Source of the DNA: CAWGGS01 sp046704745
GTDB lineage: Bacteria; Desulfobacterota; Desulfobulbia; Desulfobulbales; Desulfocapsaceae
NCBI GenBank assembly: GCA_046704745.1
Contig: JBJKRL010000031.1
Span: 41,173-105,172, forward strand
Direction of reading: 5' to 3'
DNA length: 64,000 nt
Within the stretch, counting starts at the first letter, position 1, and each line of letters starts with the position of its first letter. The notes under the pieces are model-generated. The model worked only from the letters and a program-made list of their open reading frames with translations. It was not told the origin of the DNA and made no database searches. The translations under genes and the position numbers were made by a program. Below are positions 36,858 to 44,745 of the stretch, in pieces.

Positions 36858-36996
36858 ACCGCGCGGAAAAAGAGATCTGTCCCGGAAATTGAAAAAATGG
36901 AGCAGCCGGGTCAAAAATGTCAATCTTCAGCGGTACCGGAAGATAATCGAAAAGAGAATGGATAAAGGTGTTGATCTTTATCTATCTATCAGTTAA
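36841..36996 (+). CDS. Possible 51-residue basic small protein
   Basis: ATG 36841 opens 51 codons that overlap the end of the preceding secreted-protein gene. The peptide is rich in Lys and Arg (RGKRDLSRKLKKW, QRYRKIIEKRMDKG). There is no clear ribosome site and no family is recognised. It could be chance. Confidence 0.2.
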   Translation: MANRAEPRGKRDLSRKLKKWSSRVKNVNLQRYRKIIEKRMDKGVDLYLSIS

Positions 36997-37134
36997 GTGT
37001 CAAGCGTGCTGATGGAGAGAAAAAGTGTATACCGGGACCGGTCCGGTTTTATTGGAAAATGCAGCAGAATCGGAACAATTTGATAATTGTTTCCATGGCG
37101 GGGTAAAACGGCGATGGTACACCGGAAGGCAAGG

Positions 37135-38253
37135 ATGAGCAGGCTGATACGGTCTTTAAGACGAGTAATAAAGACACACTATCCGCGCTTTCTCTTCGGC
37201 CGGGCCCTCCAACAAGGAGATATCCCCGTCTTTGTCTATCATGACATTGAGCCGGGTAGCTTTAAAAAGGATTTGCAGTTTCTCAGGGACAATGAATACC
37301 AGACGCTGAGCACTCAAGAATTCGTTGCCTGCAAAGAAGAGAAAAGGAGTGGCCGCGCGGTACTGTTAACCTTTGATGATGCTCGCAGAAATTTTTGGCA
37401 AGAAGCCTTTCCTTTGCTTACGGAGTTCAAGAGTAAAGCAACGCTGTTCGTCCCGACCCGTTGCATACGCAGTCAAAGTACAACATCTGAGAACGGACCG
37501 TCTCCAGACGGCAACCTGTTCATGACCTGGGAGCAATTGCGGATCTGTGCCCGGTCCGGTCTGGTCGACGTTCAATCTCATGGCCACCGCCATGCGCTGG
37601 TCCATACGTCGCCGAAGCTCGTTACCTTTGCTTCGGCGGACCTTGAACATGTCGATGTCTTCGATTGGCCCATGCGGTATGCGAACAGCTCCGATGTCTT
37701 TGGCTGTCCTCCTCCCGGAACCCCAATCTATGCCGCCGCGCCGTTACTCTCTGCTGACTGCCGGATGTTAGAAAACCAGGAAATTACCCTGGCTTGCCAG
37801 GAAGTTGTTAGGGAGAATGGAGGGGATGAATTTTTTTCCCGGCCCCATTGGATGGATACCCTGCAGAGGATATATGACAGTATGCATGCGCAGGGTTGTA
37901 GACATGAATTTATTTCACCAAAACACTTTCAGGATCTTGTTTTCTCTGAATTTCAGCTGTCAAAAGAGATATTTATAAAAGAGTTGATGATGCCACCTCG
38001 CTATTTCGCCTTCCCTTGGATGCTCGGTTCGGACCCGGCCATGAAGTATGCGGCGGATTCTGGGATTAAAGCGTCATTTGGTGTCGGATTAGACTACCAT
38101 CGTATCACGAAGCTAAAGGGACCGCTTCCTGCTTTTTATCGGATAAAAGGAGACTGGCTGCGTTTTTTACCCGGTAGAGGGAGACAAAAATGGGCGGATG
38201 TTCTGCCCGCAAAAATGCGGGGATTTTTTTTCTCTCAGCATCTGGCGCATTGA
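37135..38253 (+). CDS. Polysaccharide deacetylase family protein (set B)
   Basis: About 372 residues from ATG 37135, which has GGAAGG five bases upstream; TTG 37087 and ATG 37114 are weaker in-frame alternatives. NodB-type features are IPVFVYHDI (N-terminus), the first motif LLTFDDAR (catalytic and metal Asp) and the metal histidines in VQSHGHRH. A long insertion separates these from the C-terminal segment PRYFAFPWMLG. It would remove acetyl groups from a glycan or glycolipid. A paralogue lies at 40.6-41.8 kb on the other strand. Confidence 0.82.
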   Translation: MSRLIRSLRRVIKTHYPRFLFGRALQQGDIPVFVYHDIEPGSFKKDLQFLRDNEYQTLSTQEFVACKEEKRSGRAVLLTFDDARRNFWQEAFPLLTEFKSKATLFVPTRCIRSQSTTSENGPSPDGNLFMTWEQLRICARSGLVDVQSHGHRHALVHTSPKLVTFASADLEHVDVFDWPMRYANSSDVFGCPPPGTPIYAAAPLLSADCRMLENQEITLACQEVVRENGGDEFFSRPHWMDTLQRIYDSMHAQGCRHEFISPKHFQDLVFSEFQLSKEIFIKELMMPPRYFAFPWMLGSDPAMKYAADSGIKASFGVGLDYHRITKLKGPLPAFYRIKGDWLRFLPGRGRQKWADVLPAKMRGFFFSQHLAH

Positions 38254-38273
38254 AGCATGACAGAGGTCAGATT

Positions 38274-39455
38274 ATGAGGAAACGGGTAATTTGTGTGATG
38301 GGGAGGGTCCTTGATCAAGAAGACGGGCTCGGTGTCTATTCCTATAATTTATTAAAAAACATGATTCAGCAGGATCAGGAAAGTATGTATGTCATACTTT
38401 TGGGGTCTGCAAAGAGCATGTCGTTATTTTCTGAATTTAACAATGTAAAGATGCAGGTAATTCCTGCAAAAAGCAAACATGTTTGGGATCAGATACATGT
38501 TCCGATAGCGGCCAAAAAGCATCATTCGGATATAATCTTCAACCCGAAATTTTCTTTGCCGCTATTGAGCAGAATACCGGGCGTCTTTGTTTTGCAGGGA
38601 TCGGACTGGTATGTCAATCCCGGCAATTACGAATGGTGGGATAATCTCTATATTCGCTTAATGATGCCGATTTATTGCCGTATGGCGAGCAAACTCCTCT
38701 CCATATCAAAATGTGTAGTAGATGATCTGGTTAAGTTTGCCAGACTTAATGCTCAAAAGGTTACCGTGACCTACGCCGCGTCCAGCCCTCATTTCCGGCC
38801 AATTGAAGATGAGAAGCGGTTACGAGAATTTTCCTTGCAATATAATCTTCCCAGCCGGTTTATACTTACAGTCGCAAGAGCGTATCACACAGGGTACGGA
38901 AATCTGCCAAAATATCCCGGTGGTAATATCAAAAGGTTGATAGGCGGCTATAAGCTCTATAAAGCTAACGGCGGAAAGCTCCCTCTTGTCATTGCGGGCA
39001 AAGAAATAGATACGTATTTGCGCAGTGAAAGCTTTGGCGAAGAAGATCTTGATCATATCGTTTTTACAGGGTTTATTCCCCATAAAGATATCGTCTACCT
39101 TTATAATCTTGCAGATTTCTTCGTACTTACCACTTTATATGAAAGTTTCGCATTTCCCTTGGTCGAGGCCATGGCCAGTGGCTGCCCTGCTGTTGTACCA
39201 TTAACAGGTGCCTGTCCCGAAGTGGCGGGTGGTGCGGCTTTGCTTGTGGATCCACTGGATGTCGATGCTATTGGCAAAGCCATGGCGGATCTCGACAACT
39301 CGGATGAACTGAGAGATAAATTACGAATGGCCGGCATGGAACGGGCCAAGATCTTCACATGGGAGAGAACTGCTGAACAGACGCTGAATGTACTTGAAAC
39401 CATCGTCCCGAGGAGCAAAAAGAATGCCGTAAGTGATGCGATGGTAAGGGCTTAG
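38274..39455 (+). CDS. Family 4 glycosyltransferase (set B)
   Basis: About 393 residues from ATG 38274, which has AGAGG seven bases upstream; the frame is open from 38190 but that start would overlap the deacetylase. GT4 marks are IIFNPKFSLPLLS, SISKCVVDDL, FVLTTLYESFAFPLVEAMASGCP (EX7E, here ESFAFPLVE) and GGAALLVDP. It is clearly homologous to the minus-strand GT4 at 41.8 kb. It likely adds a sugar to the same glycan that the neighbouring deacetylase edits. Confidence 0.87.
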   Translation: MRKRVICVMGRVLDQEDGLGVYSYNLLKNMIQQDQESMYVILLGSAKSMSLFSEFNNVKMQVIPAKSKHVWDQIHVPIAAKKHHSDIIFNPKFSLPLLSRIPGVFVLQGSDWYVNPGNYEWWDNLYIRLMMPIYCRMASKLLSISKCVVDDLVKFARLNAQKVTVTYAASSPHFRPIEDEKRLREFSLQYNLPSRFILTVARAYHTGYGNLPKYPGGNIKRLIGGYKLYKANGGKLPLVIAGKEIDTYLRSESFGEEDLDHIVFTGFIPHKDIVYLYNLADFFVLTTLYESFAFPLVEAMASGCPAVVPLTGACPEVAGGAALLVDPLDVDAIGKAMADLDNSDELRDKLRMAGMERAKIFTWERTAEQTLNVLETIVPRSKKNAVSDAMVRA

Positions 39456-39465
39456 GTATCAGTTG

Positions 39466-40470
39466 ATGGTCGGAAAAAAAATCAAATTTTTGTTTAAACT
39501 CAGTGTAAGTTTGATACTTCTGGGTGTTATTTTATGGATGATGGGCGGGGTAAAAGGTGTTCTTCATACCTTGGCCAAGACCGACCCCCTCTATATCGTA
39601 ATAGCCTTTATTGTCAGTACCCTTGATCGGGTCATAATGACATTTAAATGGACTTGGCTTCTCAGGACGAAAAGAATCCATCTGCCTCTGTTTCAGGGTA
39701 TGAAAATTTACTGTGCCTCAATGATCTGGGGCATGGTTATGCCGTCGACAGTGGGAGCTGATGCCATCAGAGTGTTCAGTACATCCCGCAAAGGACATGA
39801 TGTCAAGGAGGTTCTGGTTTCTATTGTTATCGAGAGGATGATAGGATTTCTTTCCGCTCTGTTGCTTGGCATGATCGGTCTGATTGTCATTTCCCGACAG
39901 GCCGATATCGGACCGCGGGCCACGCTGATATTCTGGTTGACCGGTGCCATGATCGGCCTGGCAATAATCGGGTTCATTTTTTCTCTTAGCCAAATGTCTT
40001 TCGACATCATCCATAACCGTCTTTTTGCTAAATTCAGAGACACAAAGGTTATGAAAAAGATACGTGAATTCCATGTCAGTTATCAAGATTATAAAAGCCA
40101 TAAAGCCACGCTCGTTGGATTCTTCGGCATGACATTTGGTGAGCAACTCATGCCGATTCTTTTTAATTGGGTAATAGCCATCGGTTTGGGGGTTGAGGTG
40201 GGATTTTTATATATGCTGGGTGCCTTTACGCTCTCCATTCTCATCGCTCGTTTGCCTATTTCCATTGACGGTCTTGGCGTATATGACGGAGCATTTATTC
40301 TCTTTTTATCTCTCGCTGGATTCACTGCGGCCCAGGCGGTTTCAATTGCCTTTGCCGGCAGAATCATTCAAACAGCATCCTGGCTTCCTTGGTGGTTGGC
40401 GCATGTTATCGGGAACAGGAGTATTTTACCGCCGAGCGCTGCTAAGCCGATTGCTGCGGAGGAAGTTTGA
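39466..40470 (+). CDS. LPG synthase-type membrane flippase (set B)
   Basis: About 334 residues and eight membrane segments, paralogous to 1830-2804 and 43731-44693. Motifs include MVMPSTVGADAIRVF, VIERMIGFLSALLLG and LPISIDGLGVYDGAFI. TTG 39463 immediately precedes ATG 39466; the ATG is chosen. It is the last gene of the plus-strand set and faces the convergent minus-strand set, with a 160-bp gap between them. Confidence 0.85.
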   Translation: MVGKKIKFLFKLSVSLILLGVILWMMGGVKGVLHTLAKTDPLYIVIAFIVSTLDRVIMTFKWTWLLRTKRIHLPLFQGMKIYCASMIWGMVMPSTVGADAIRVFSTSRKGHDVKEVLVSIVIERMIGFLSALLLGMIGLIVISRQADIGPRATLIFWLTGAMIGLAIIGFIFSLSQMSFDIIHNRLFAKFRDTKVMKKIREFHVSYQDYKSHKATLVGFFGMTFGEQLMPILFNWVIAIGLGVEVGFLYMLGAFTLSILIARLPISIDGLGVYDGAFILFLSLAGFTAAQAVSIAFAGRIIQTASWLPWWLAHVIGNRSILPPSAAKPIAAEEV

Positions 40471-40630
40471 ACCGGTAAAAAATCCGGGCCGATGTTCCAA
40501 TACGTTGTATGGATACACGCCATACGCGTGGGATATTTACCCGTGACGGCCATTCTGGATCTGGAGCGTGAGATGTCTATGAAAAATTTCAGAAAGTTGA
40601 GATAATAATTGAATTTTGTAATGATACTAT

Positions 40631-41821
40631 TTAGTTTTTCATCAACGACAGCATTTTATTCCCCACTATAGTATACAAAGTCTTTCTGCCTTTACCTGGC
40701 AAAGAAAAAATAAATTGCTCGTTTATTCTTTTAATGAAAAAAGGATCATCGCCAACAACATTGATCCCTCTGTTTCTTATCAGTCCCCAATAGTTTGATT
40801 CATATCCAATTTCTTTCGAAAGAGTAATGGACTGTTCATTTCCCTTATACCAGGGGTAACATAAATGTTTTACATCCTTACCTAGCTTGTGTTCAATTTC
40901 CTCTTTAGATTTTTCCAGTTCTTTTCTAATATCTTCCTTCCTCTCTTCAACGGACTGGATCTTCTTTGTTCTCTCATAGACGGAACGTATATCCCGCCAA
41001 TGTTTTTTTAACTGAACCTTCCAGTTGGGTTTGTTAAAAAAATCCGGGCCTCCATTTTTATCTACAAATTCTATGCATGACCTGCTCACCCTTTCGTTTT
41101 CGATGTAGCGACTTCCGGCAGCCAGATTCGCATCCCACTCATAAATAGGAAAGCCAAAATCTGGTTTACCTCCAGACAGTATTTCTTTTCCATCTTTTAA
41201 GATTAAAGGATTAAGACTGGTTTTAAAAAGAGACGGTTCGAAAGCGGGGTTAAGAAAATCTATGAGTTTGTCACTTACAAATACACTGCAGTGAAAATAA
41301 GAATGGGATTGAAAATCAATCACGCCGCTTGCATGCATTACATTTATTTCATCCCAGGTGCAGACCGGAAGAACTTCATCTCTTTCAGATATTTTTTCAA
41401 CAGAGACGCTGCCTCGCCATACGTCTTCCAAATTGGGATAATTTCCACTATCTTCATTGATAACTGAAGGGATCAAGAAACTGACCCCAGTAAAGCCATA
41501 CTTCTTCAACAATGGGTAAGCAACGGCCCAAAGGCTGCTAAGCCCATCATCAAAGGTTAAAACTATAGCTTTTTCCTCTGGTCTTATGCTTCCGGTTAAT
41601 ATACCGTGAAGATGATCTGCATTGATGGTTTTGTAGCCATTTTCAGCTAAATACCTCAACTGTTCTTCAAATTTATCTGCAGCTATAGAATGAAAAACAA
41701 AGACAGGGATCTCTCCAACTTCCAAGCTGCTCTTTTTTCTGAAAACAAAATCAGGATAGCTTCTTTGGAGTATACCTTTTATATCGTCTTTATTTTTTCT
41801 ATAAACTTCTTTTAAGATCAT
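40631..41821 (-). CDS. Polysaccharide deacetylase family protein (set C)
   Basis: A 396-residue NodB-type protein with IPVFVFHSIA, the motif VLTFDDGLSS and the histidine motif QSHSYFHCSVF. It shares the overall plan and long insertion of the set B protein. It also has a charged helical region about residues 285-320 (ERKEDIRKELEKSKEEIEHK), which could be a coiled coil. Its start overlaps the end of the GT4 gene by 23 bases, so both are read as one unit. Confidence 0.82.
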   Translation of the reverse strand: MILKEVYRKNKDDIKGILQRSYPDFVFRKKSSLEVGEIPVFVFHSIAADKFEEQLRYLAENGYKTINADHLHGILTGSIRPEEKAIVLTFDDGLSSLWAVAYPLLKKYGFTGVSFLIPSVINEDSGNYPNLEDVWRGSVSVEKISERDEVLPVCTWDEINVMHASGVIDFQSHSYFHCSVFVSDKLIDFLNPAFEPSLFKTSLNPLILKDGKEILSGGKPDFGFPIYEWDANLAAGSRYIENERVSRSCIEFVDKNGGPDFFNKPNWKVQLKKHWRDIRSVYERTKKIQSVEERKEDIRKELEKSKEEIEHKLGKDVKHLCYPWYKGNEQSITLSKEIGYESNYWGLIRNRGINVVGDDPFFIKRINEQFIFSLPGKGRKTLYTIVGNKMLSLMKN

Positions 41822-42983
41822 TTAATATAGTTGGATGGTTGCCGTTTTTAATAATTTTAAAATAATGTCTTTTTATCTTTGGCGCTGCTTGAGCCTCTTC
41901 AAGTATATCCAAGGTGTTCACTGCACACTGCTTCCAACTGAAATTTTGTGCCCGCCTGTAACCATCTTCTATTAACCGACTGCGTGTAGCTTCATCAGTA
42001 ACAATTTTTCTCATTCCTTCGGCTATGCAATCAACATCTTCCGGATTGACCAGTATCGCCGCGTCTCCTGCCAGCTCACGCATTCCAAAGCGATTGGATA
42101 CGGGGCAGCCCGTAGCCATGGCTTCCAAAATTGGGCTGGGGAATGCTTCATATAAAGAGGGCAATAAAAGAGCCTGAGCCAAACCATAAAAATATTTAAG
42201 TTCTTTATGGTCAATCCAGCCGGGTCTTAGAATCCATTCCTTGATACCCAGTCTGTCCGGCAACTTCAATTCGTTCTCACATAGCCATCTATGTTCTCCG
42301 GCCACAACAAGATGAATCCCTAGCTCAGGACCTACTTTTGCAAAAGCTCGGAGTAATCTTCCAAAATTTTTGGGAGGATAGATCTGACCAGCATACAAAA
42401 AAAACTTATCTGGCAGTCCGTACTTACGTTTTGTATCTATTAAGATGTTTTGATCGATATCTTTCAAATAGGAATCGTGTACACCTAAATAAACAGTATG
42501 AATCCGATCTTCTTCCACTTTAAAGAATTCTATCAGATGTTCTCTCGCCGTATTTGAGACCGCGATTACCTTTGAAGCCTTGGCAAGATATGTGGGAAAT
42601 AAATATTTATGATTGAATACGTCCATCCTTTTGGAACCCCAGGGCATTAAATACCAGTCAAGACCGTGGCAAACAAAAACAGTCGGACACCTGGCTAATA
42701 ATGGCAGGGAATATTTGGGATTAAAGATGATATCTAGCTTCTCTTTCCACGAGATAAAAGGAATTCCTATTTGATCCCATAAAACGCGGGTTGGAATTTG
42801 AAGAGCTCGTTCATGTACGTTAGGGTATTTATCATACGTTTTTAGATATCTCGGATTATTATAGATCAAAAAAAACTCATGGGTGGGGCCAAGCGGCAAT
42901 AGTTCATCCAGAAGGTAGTTTGTGTAGTTTTTTACACCACCTCCATGTTGATTAAAGTGCCGCAACAGAATCCCTATTTTCAC
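41799..42983 (-). CDS. Family 4 glycosyltransferase (set C)
   Basis: 394 residues from GTG 42983 with AGAGGTG upstream. The N-terminal glycine-rich loop is RHFNQHGGGVKNYT. GT4 features are IIFNPKYSLPLLA, AVSNTAREHL, LYAGQIYPPKNF, LLPSLYEAFPSPILEAMATGCP and DAAILVNPEDVD. It is homologous to the set B GT4. Immediately upstream lie the tandem palindromic repeats, which therefore sit in or near its promoter. Confidence 0.87.
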   Translation of the reverse strand: MKIGILLRHFNQHGGGVKNYTNYLLDELLPLGPTHEFFLIYNNPRYLKTYDKYPNVHERALQIPTRVLWDQIGIPFISWKEKLDIIFNPKYSLPLLARCPTVFVCHGLDWYLMPWGSKRMDVFNHKYLFPTYLAKASKVIAVSNTAREHLIEFFKVEEDRIHTVYLGVHDSYLKDIDQNILIDTKRKYGLPDKFFLYAGQIYPPKNFGRLLRAFAKVGPELGIHLVVAGEHRWLCENELKLPDRLGIKEWILRPGWIDHKELKYFYGLAQALLLPSLYEAFPSPILEAMATGCPVSNRFGMRELAGDAAILVNPEDVDCIAEGMRKIVTDEATRSRLIEDGYRRAQNFSWKQCAVNTLDILEEAQAAPKIKRHYFKIIKNGNHPTILNDLKRSL

Positions 42984-43012
42984 GACACACCTCTGATTAT
43001 ATCAGACGTTAG

Positions 43013-43349
43013 CTAGTTGCCATCCGAAAACAGCTATTTCCCCCTAACGCTTCGTTGCGCTTCCAGATTTAATCTTCGGAGGTAAGCACCCTCCGGGCAT
43101 AAACTCTGACTCCGATATTAAGTATATGCCTCCGGTTAAATCTATTACCGCGCCTCGATTTAGAACAAAATATCTCGTTTCGGGATGGAAACTAGTTAGT
43201 TGCCATCCGAAAACGGTGCTTCTCTCCAAACTCGTCGTTACGCCGCCAAATTGAATCCTCGCAGGTTAGCGAAGATTATGCCTTCGGTTAAATTTGCCAA
43301 CGCGCCTAGATTTAGGAGAAAACCCTCGCTTCGGGATGGAAACTAGTTA
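43013..43349. repeat. Two tandem imperfect palindromic repeats
   Basis: Unit 1 runs about 43013-43196 and unit 2 about 43192-43349. Each begins AGTTGCCATCCGAAAAC and ends TTCGGGATGGAAACTAG, so the ends of each unit are inverted copies of one another. The units meet at an ACTAGTTAGTTGCC junction. The right-hand 60 bases of the units are well conserved (GCGCCT-GATTTAG); the middles differ and unit 1 is about 30 bases longer. They encode nothing. Confidence 0.8.
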
Positions 43350-43564
43350 ATAAAATCTTTTTGCCAAAGTCACCTTATAGAGTATTGACGCTGGGAAAAA
43401 GATTTCAACCCAGTCCAAATTATCTTTTACCACAGGCAGTGCCCGATTTTTAAAATTTTGTTGGACTTGCCTGCCGTAGGAGATGAAATTTCCTTTCAAT
43501 AGAAAACGAACTCCTCCAAGCTATTTACATCTGAAGTAAAATTTTTTCTAACCATTTTTGAGGT

Positions 43565-43622
43565 AAACAAAAAACAGCCGGTTTTAGCTCTTGATTGCTT
43601 TTAACGTCAACCGGCTTTTGTT
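43565..43622 (-). terminator. Rho-independent terminator for the minus-strand flippase gene
   Basis: Arms AACCGGCT (43609-43616) and AGCCGGTT (43576-43583) form a stem with a 25-base loop. Read on the minus strand it is followed by GTTTTTTGTTT. It lies about 110 bp past the stop of the set C flippase. Confidence 0.6.
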
Positions 43623-43730
43623 CTCCACTCCCTCTGTACAGCCGCTCTTCTTATATCTACAGAGATGAATGTAAGCAAGTGCTGGTGTTTGCTTCAGGGC
43701 TTGCCCTGCACCAGATGTTTATCCAGTGTT

Positions 43731-44693
43731 TTATGTTGTTGTTTTGGCCTTTAAAGATCCAAACAGCAAAATGATACTTGCAGGTAGAAAAACAGAAAAT
43801 ATTTCCATCACCCGCAACAAAAACGATAAAGAGATACCATCGGCAGCGGAAAAACCTGCAAGCGTAAGTACATAGACCCAAAGTCCTTCTTGAAGCCCAA
43901 TTCCCTCTATGGTTATGGGTAAGCGGATAAGAATATAGAGTATCGGCAAGGTCACAAGATAATACAAAAATGATACTTTAATATGTAGGGCAAGAGAGGC
44001 TACATAATTCATATATATGATTACGACTACCTCCAATGCGGTGAGCAAGACAAAATAAAATATCTTCTTTCTCGTAATCATCGGATTCTGCAAATAAATA
44101 GCCAAAGAACCATTCATTTTTTTAATAAGTTCGAACCGATGAAGGGCCTTTATTTTTAACAAGAGTTTACAGGACTCTAAGGGGAAAAATAATAGTAAAA
44201 AAATTGCTGCCAACATGAATATAAAGGAAATGGTCATTCCTAAATGCGTCATTATGTGTATTTTAAATATTCTTGCGGAGAACGGCAATAACACACCTGC
44301 AAAGGCCGCCAATACGAAATAACCGATAATTCTTTCTAAGATAACGGTAGATGCAATAATTTTACTTTTGTTGAAATTTGCTAATGCCATAATTCTATAT
44401 GCATCACCTCCAATACTGCCCGGCGTAAAAGTTCCCAATAGAGTACCGACATAATAAATTTTTACAGATTGCCACAAAGATAAAAACACTCCGAACCATT
44501 TCAAAAGTAAATTCCATTTGAGGGCCATAAGAATTCTATCAAAAGTGAATAATAACCATACAATAAACAGGAGAAAATAGTTGATTGAGGAGATTCTATA
44601 ACTGAGTTGTTTAAAATCTACTGTCCGTATAACGAGGGCAAGCAGACCTATTCCGATAATCAATTTTACAATGAGTATGATTTTCCTTTTCAT
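43731..44693 (-). CDS. LPG synthase-type membrane flippase (set C)
   Basis: About 320 residues from the internal ATG at 44693 (MKRKIILIVKLIIGIG). The frame is open to 44783, but that start would overlap the preceding gene and add a charged, unlike segment. Eight membrane segments; motifs FTPGSIGGDAYRIM, ILERIIGYFVLAAF and LPITIEGIGLQEGLWVY. It is paralogous to the other two family members here. A terminator follows it. Confidence 0.83.
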   Translation of the reverse strand: MKRKIILIVKLIIGIGLLALVIRTVDFKQLSYRISSINYFLLFIVWLLFTFDRILMALKWNLLLKWFGVFLSLWQSVKIYYVGTLLGTFTPGSIGGDAYRIMALANFNKSKIIASTVILERIIGYFVLAAFAGVLLPFSARIFKIHIMTHLGMTISFIFMLAAIFLLLFFPLESCKLLLKIKALHRFELIKKMNGSLAIYLQNPMITRKKIFYFVLLTALEVVVIIYMNYVASLALHIKVSFLYYLVTLPILYILIRLPITIEGIGLQEGLWVYVLTLAGFSAADGISLSFLLRVMEIFSVFLPASIILLFGSLKAKTTT

Positions 44694-44745
44694 TTTTGTG
44701 CTATAATTCTCTGCTGAAACTTTCTTCCAATGGGTAAAATTCTTT

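Larger units (their letters stand above)
42984..43730. other. 747-bp intergenic region with tandem palindromes and a terminator
   Basis: It holds the two tandem palindromic repeats (43013-43349), a terminator for the upstream flippase gene (43565-43622) and otherwise AT-rich sequence with no supported gene. A promoter for the GT4-deacetylase unit on the minus strand is expected here. Confidence 0.6.

Noticed and set aside
43013..43349. CRISPR array or integron attC sites
   Set aside because: Only two long units with inverted ends and no regular short repeats or spacers; the ends do not fit the RYYYAAC/GTTRRRY core sites.
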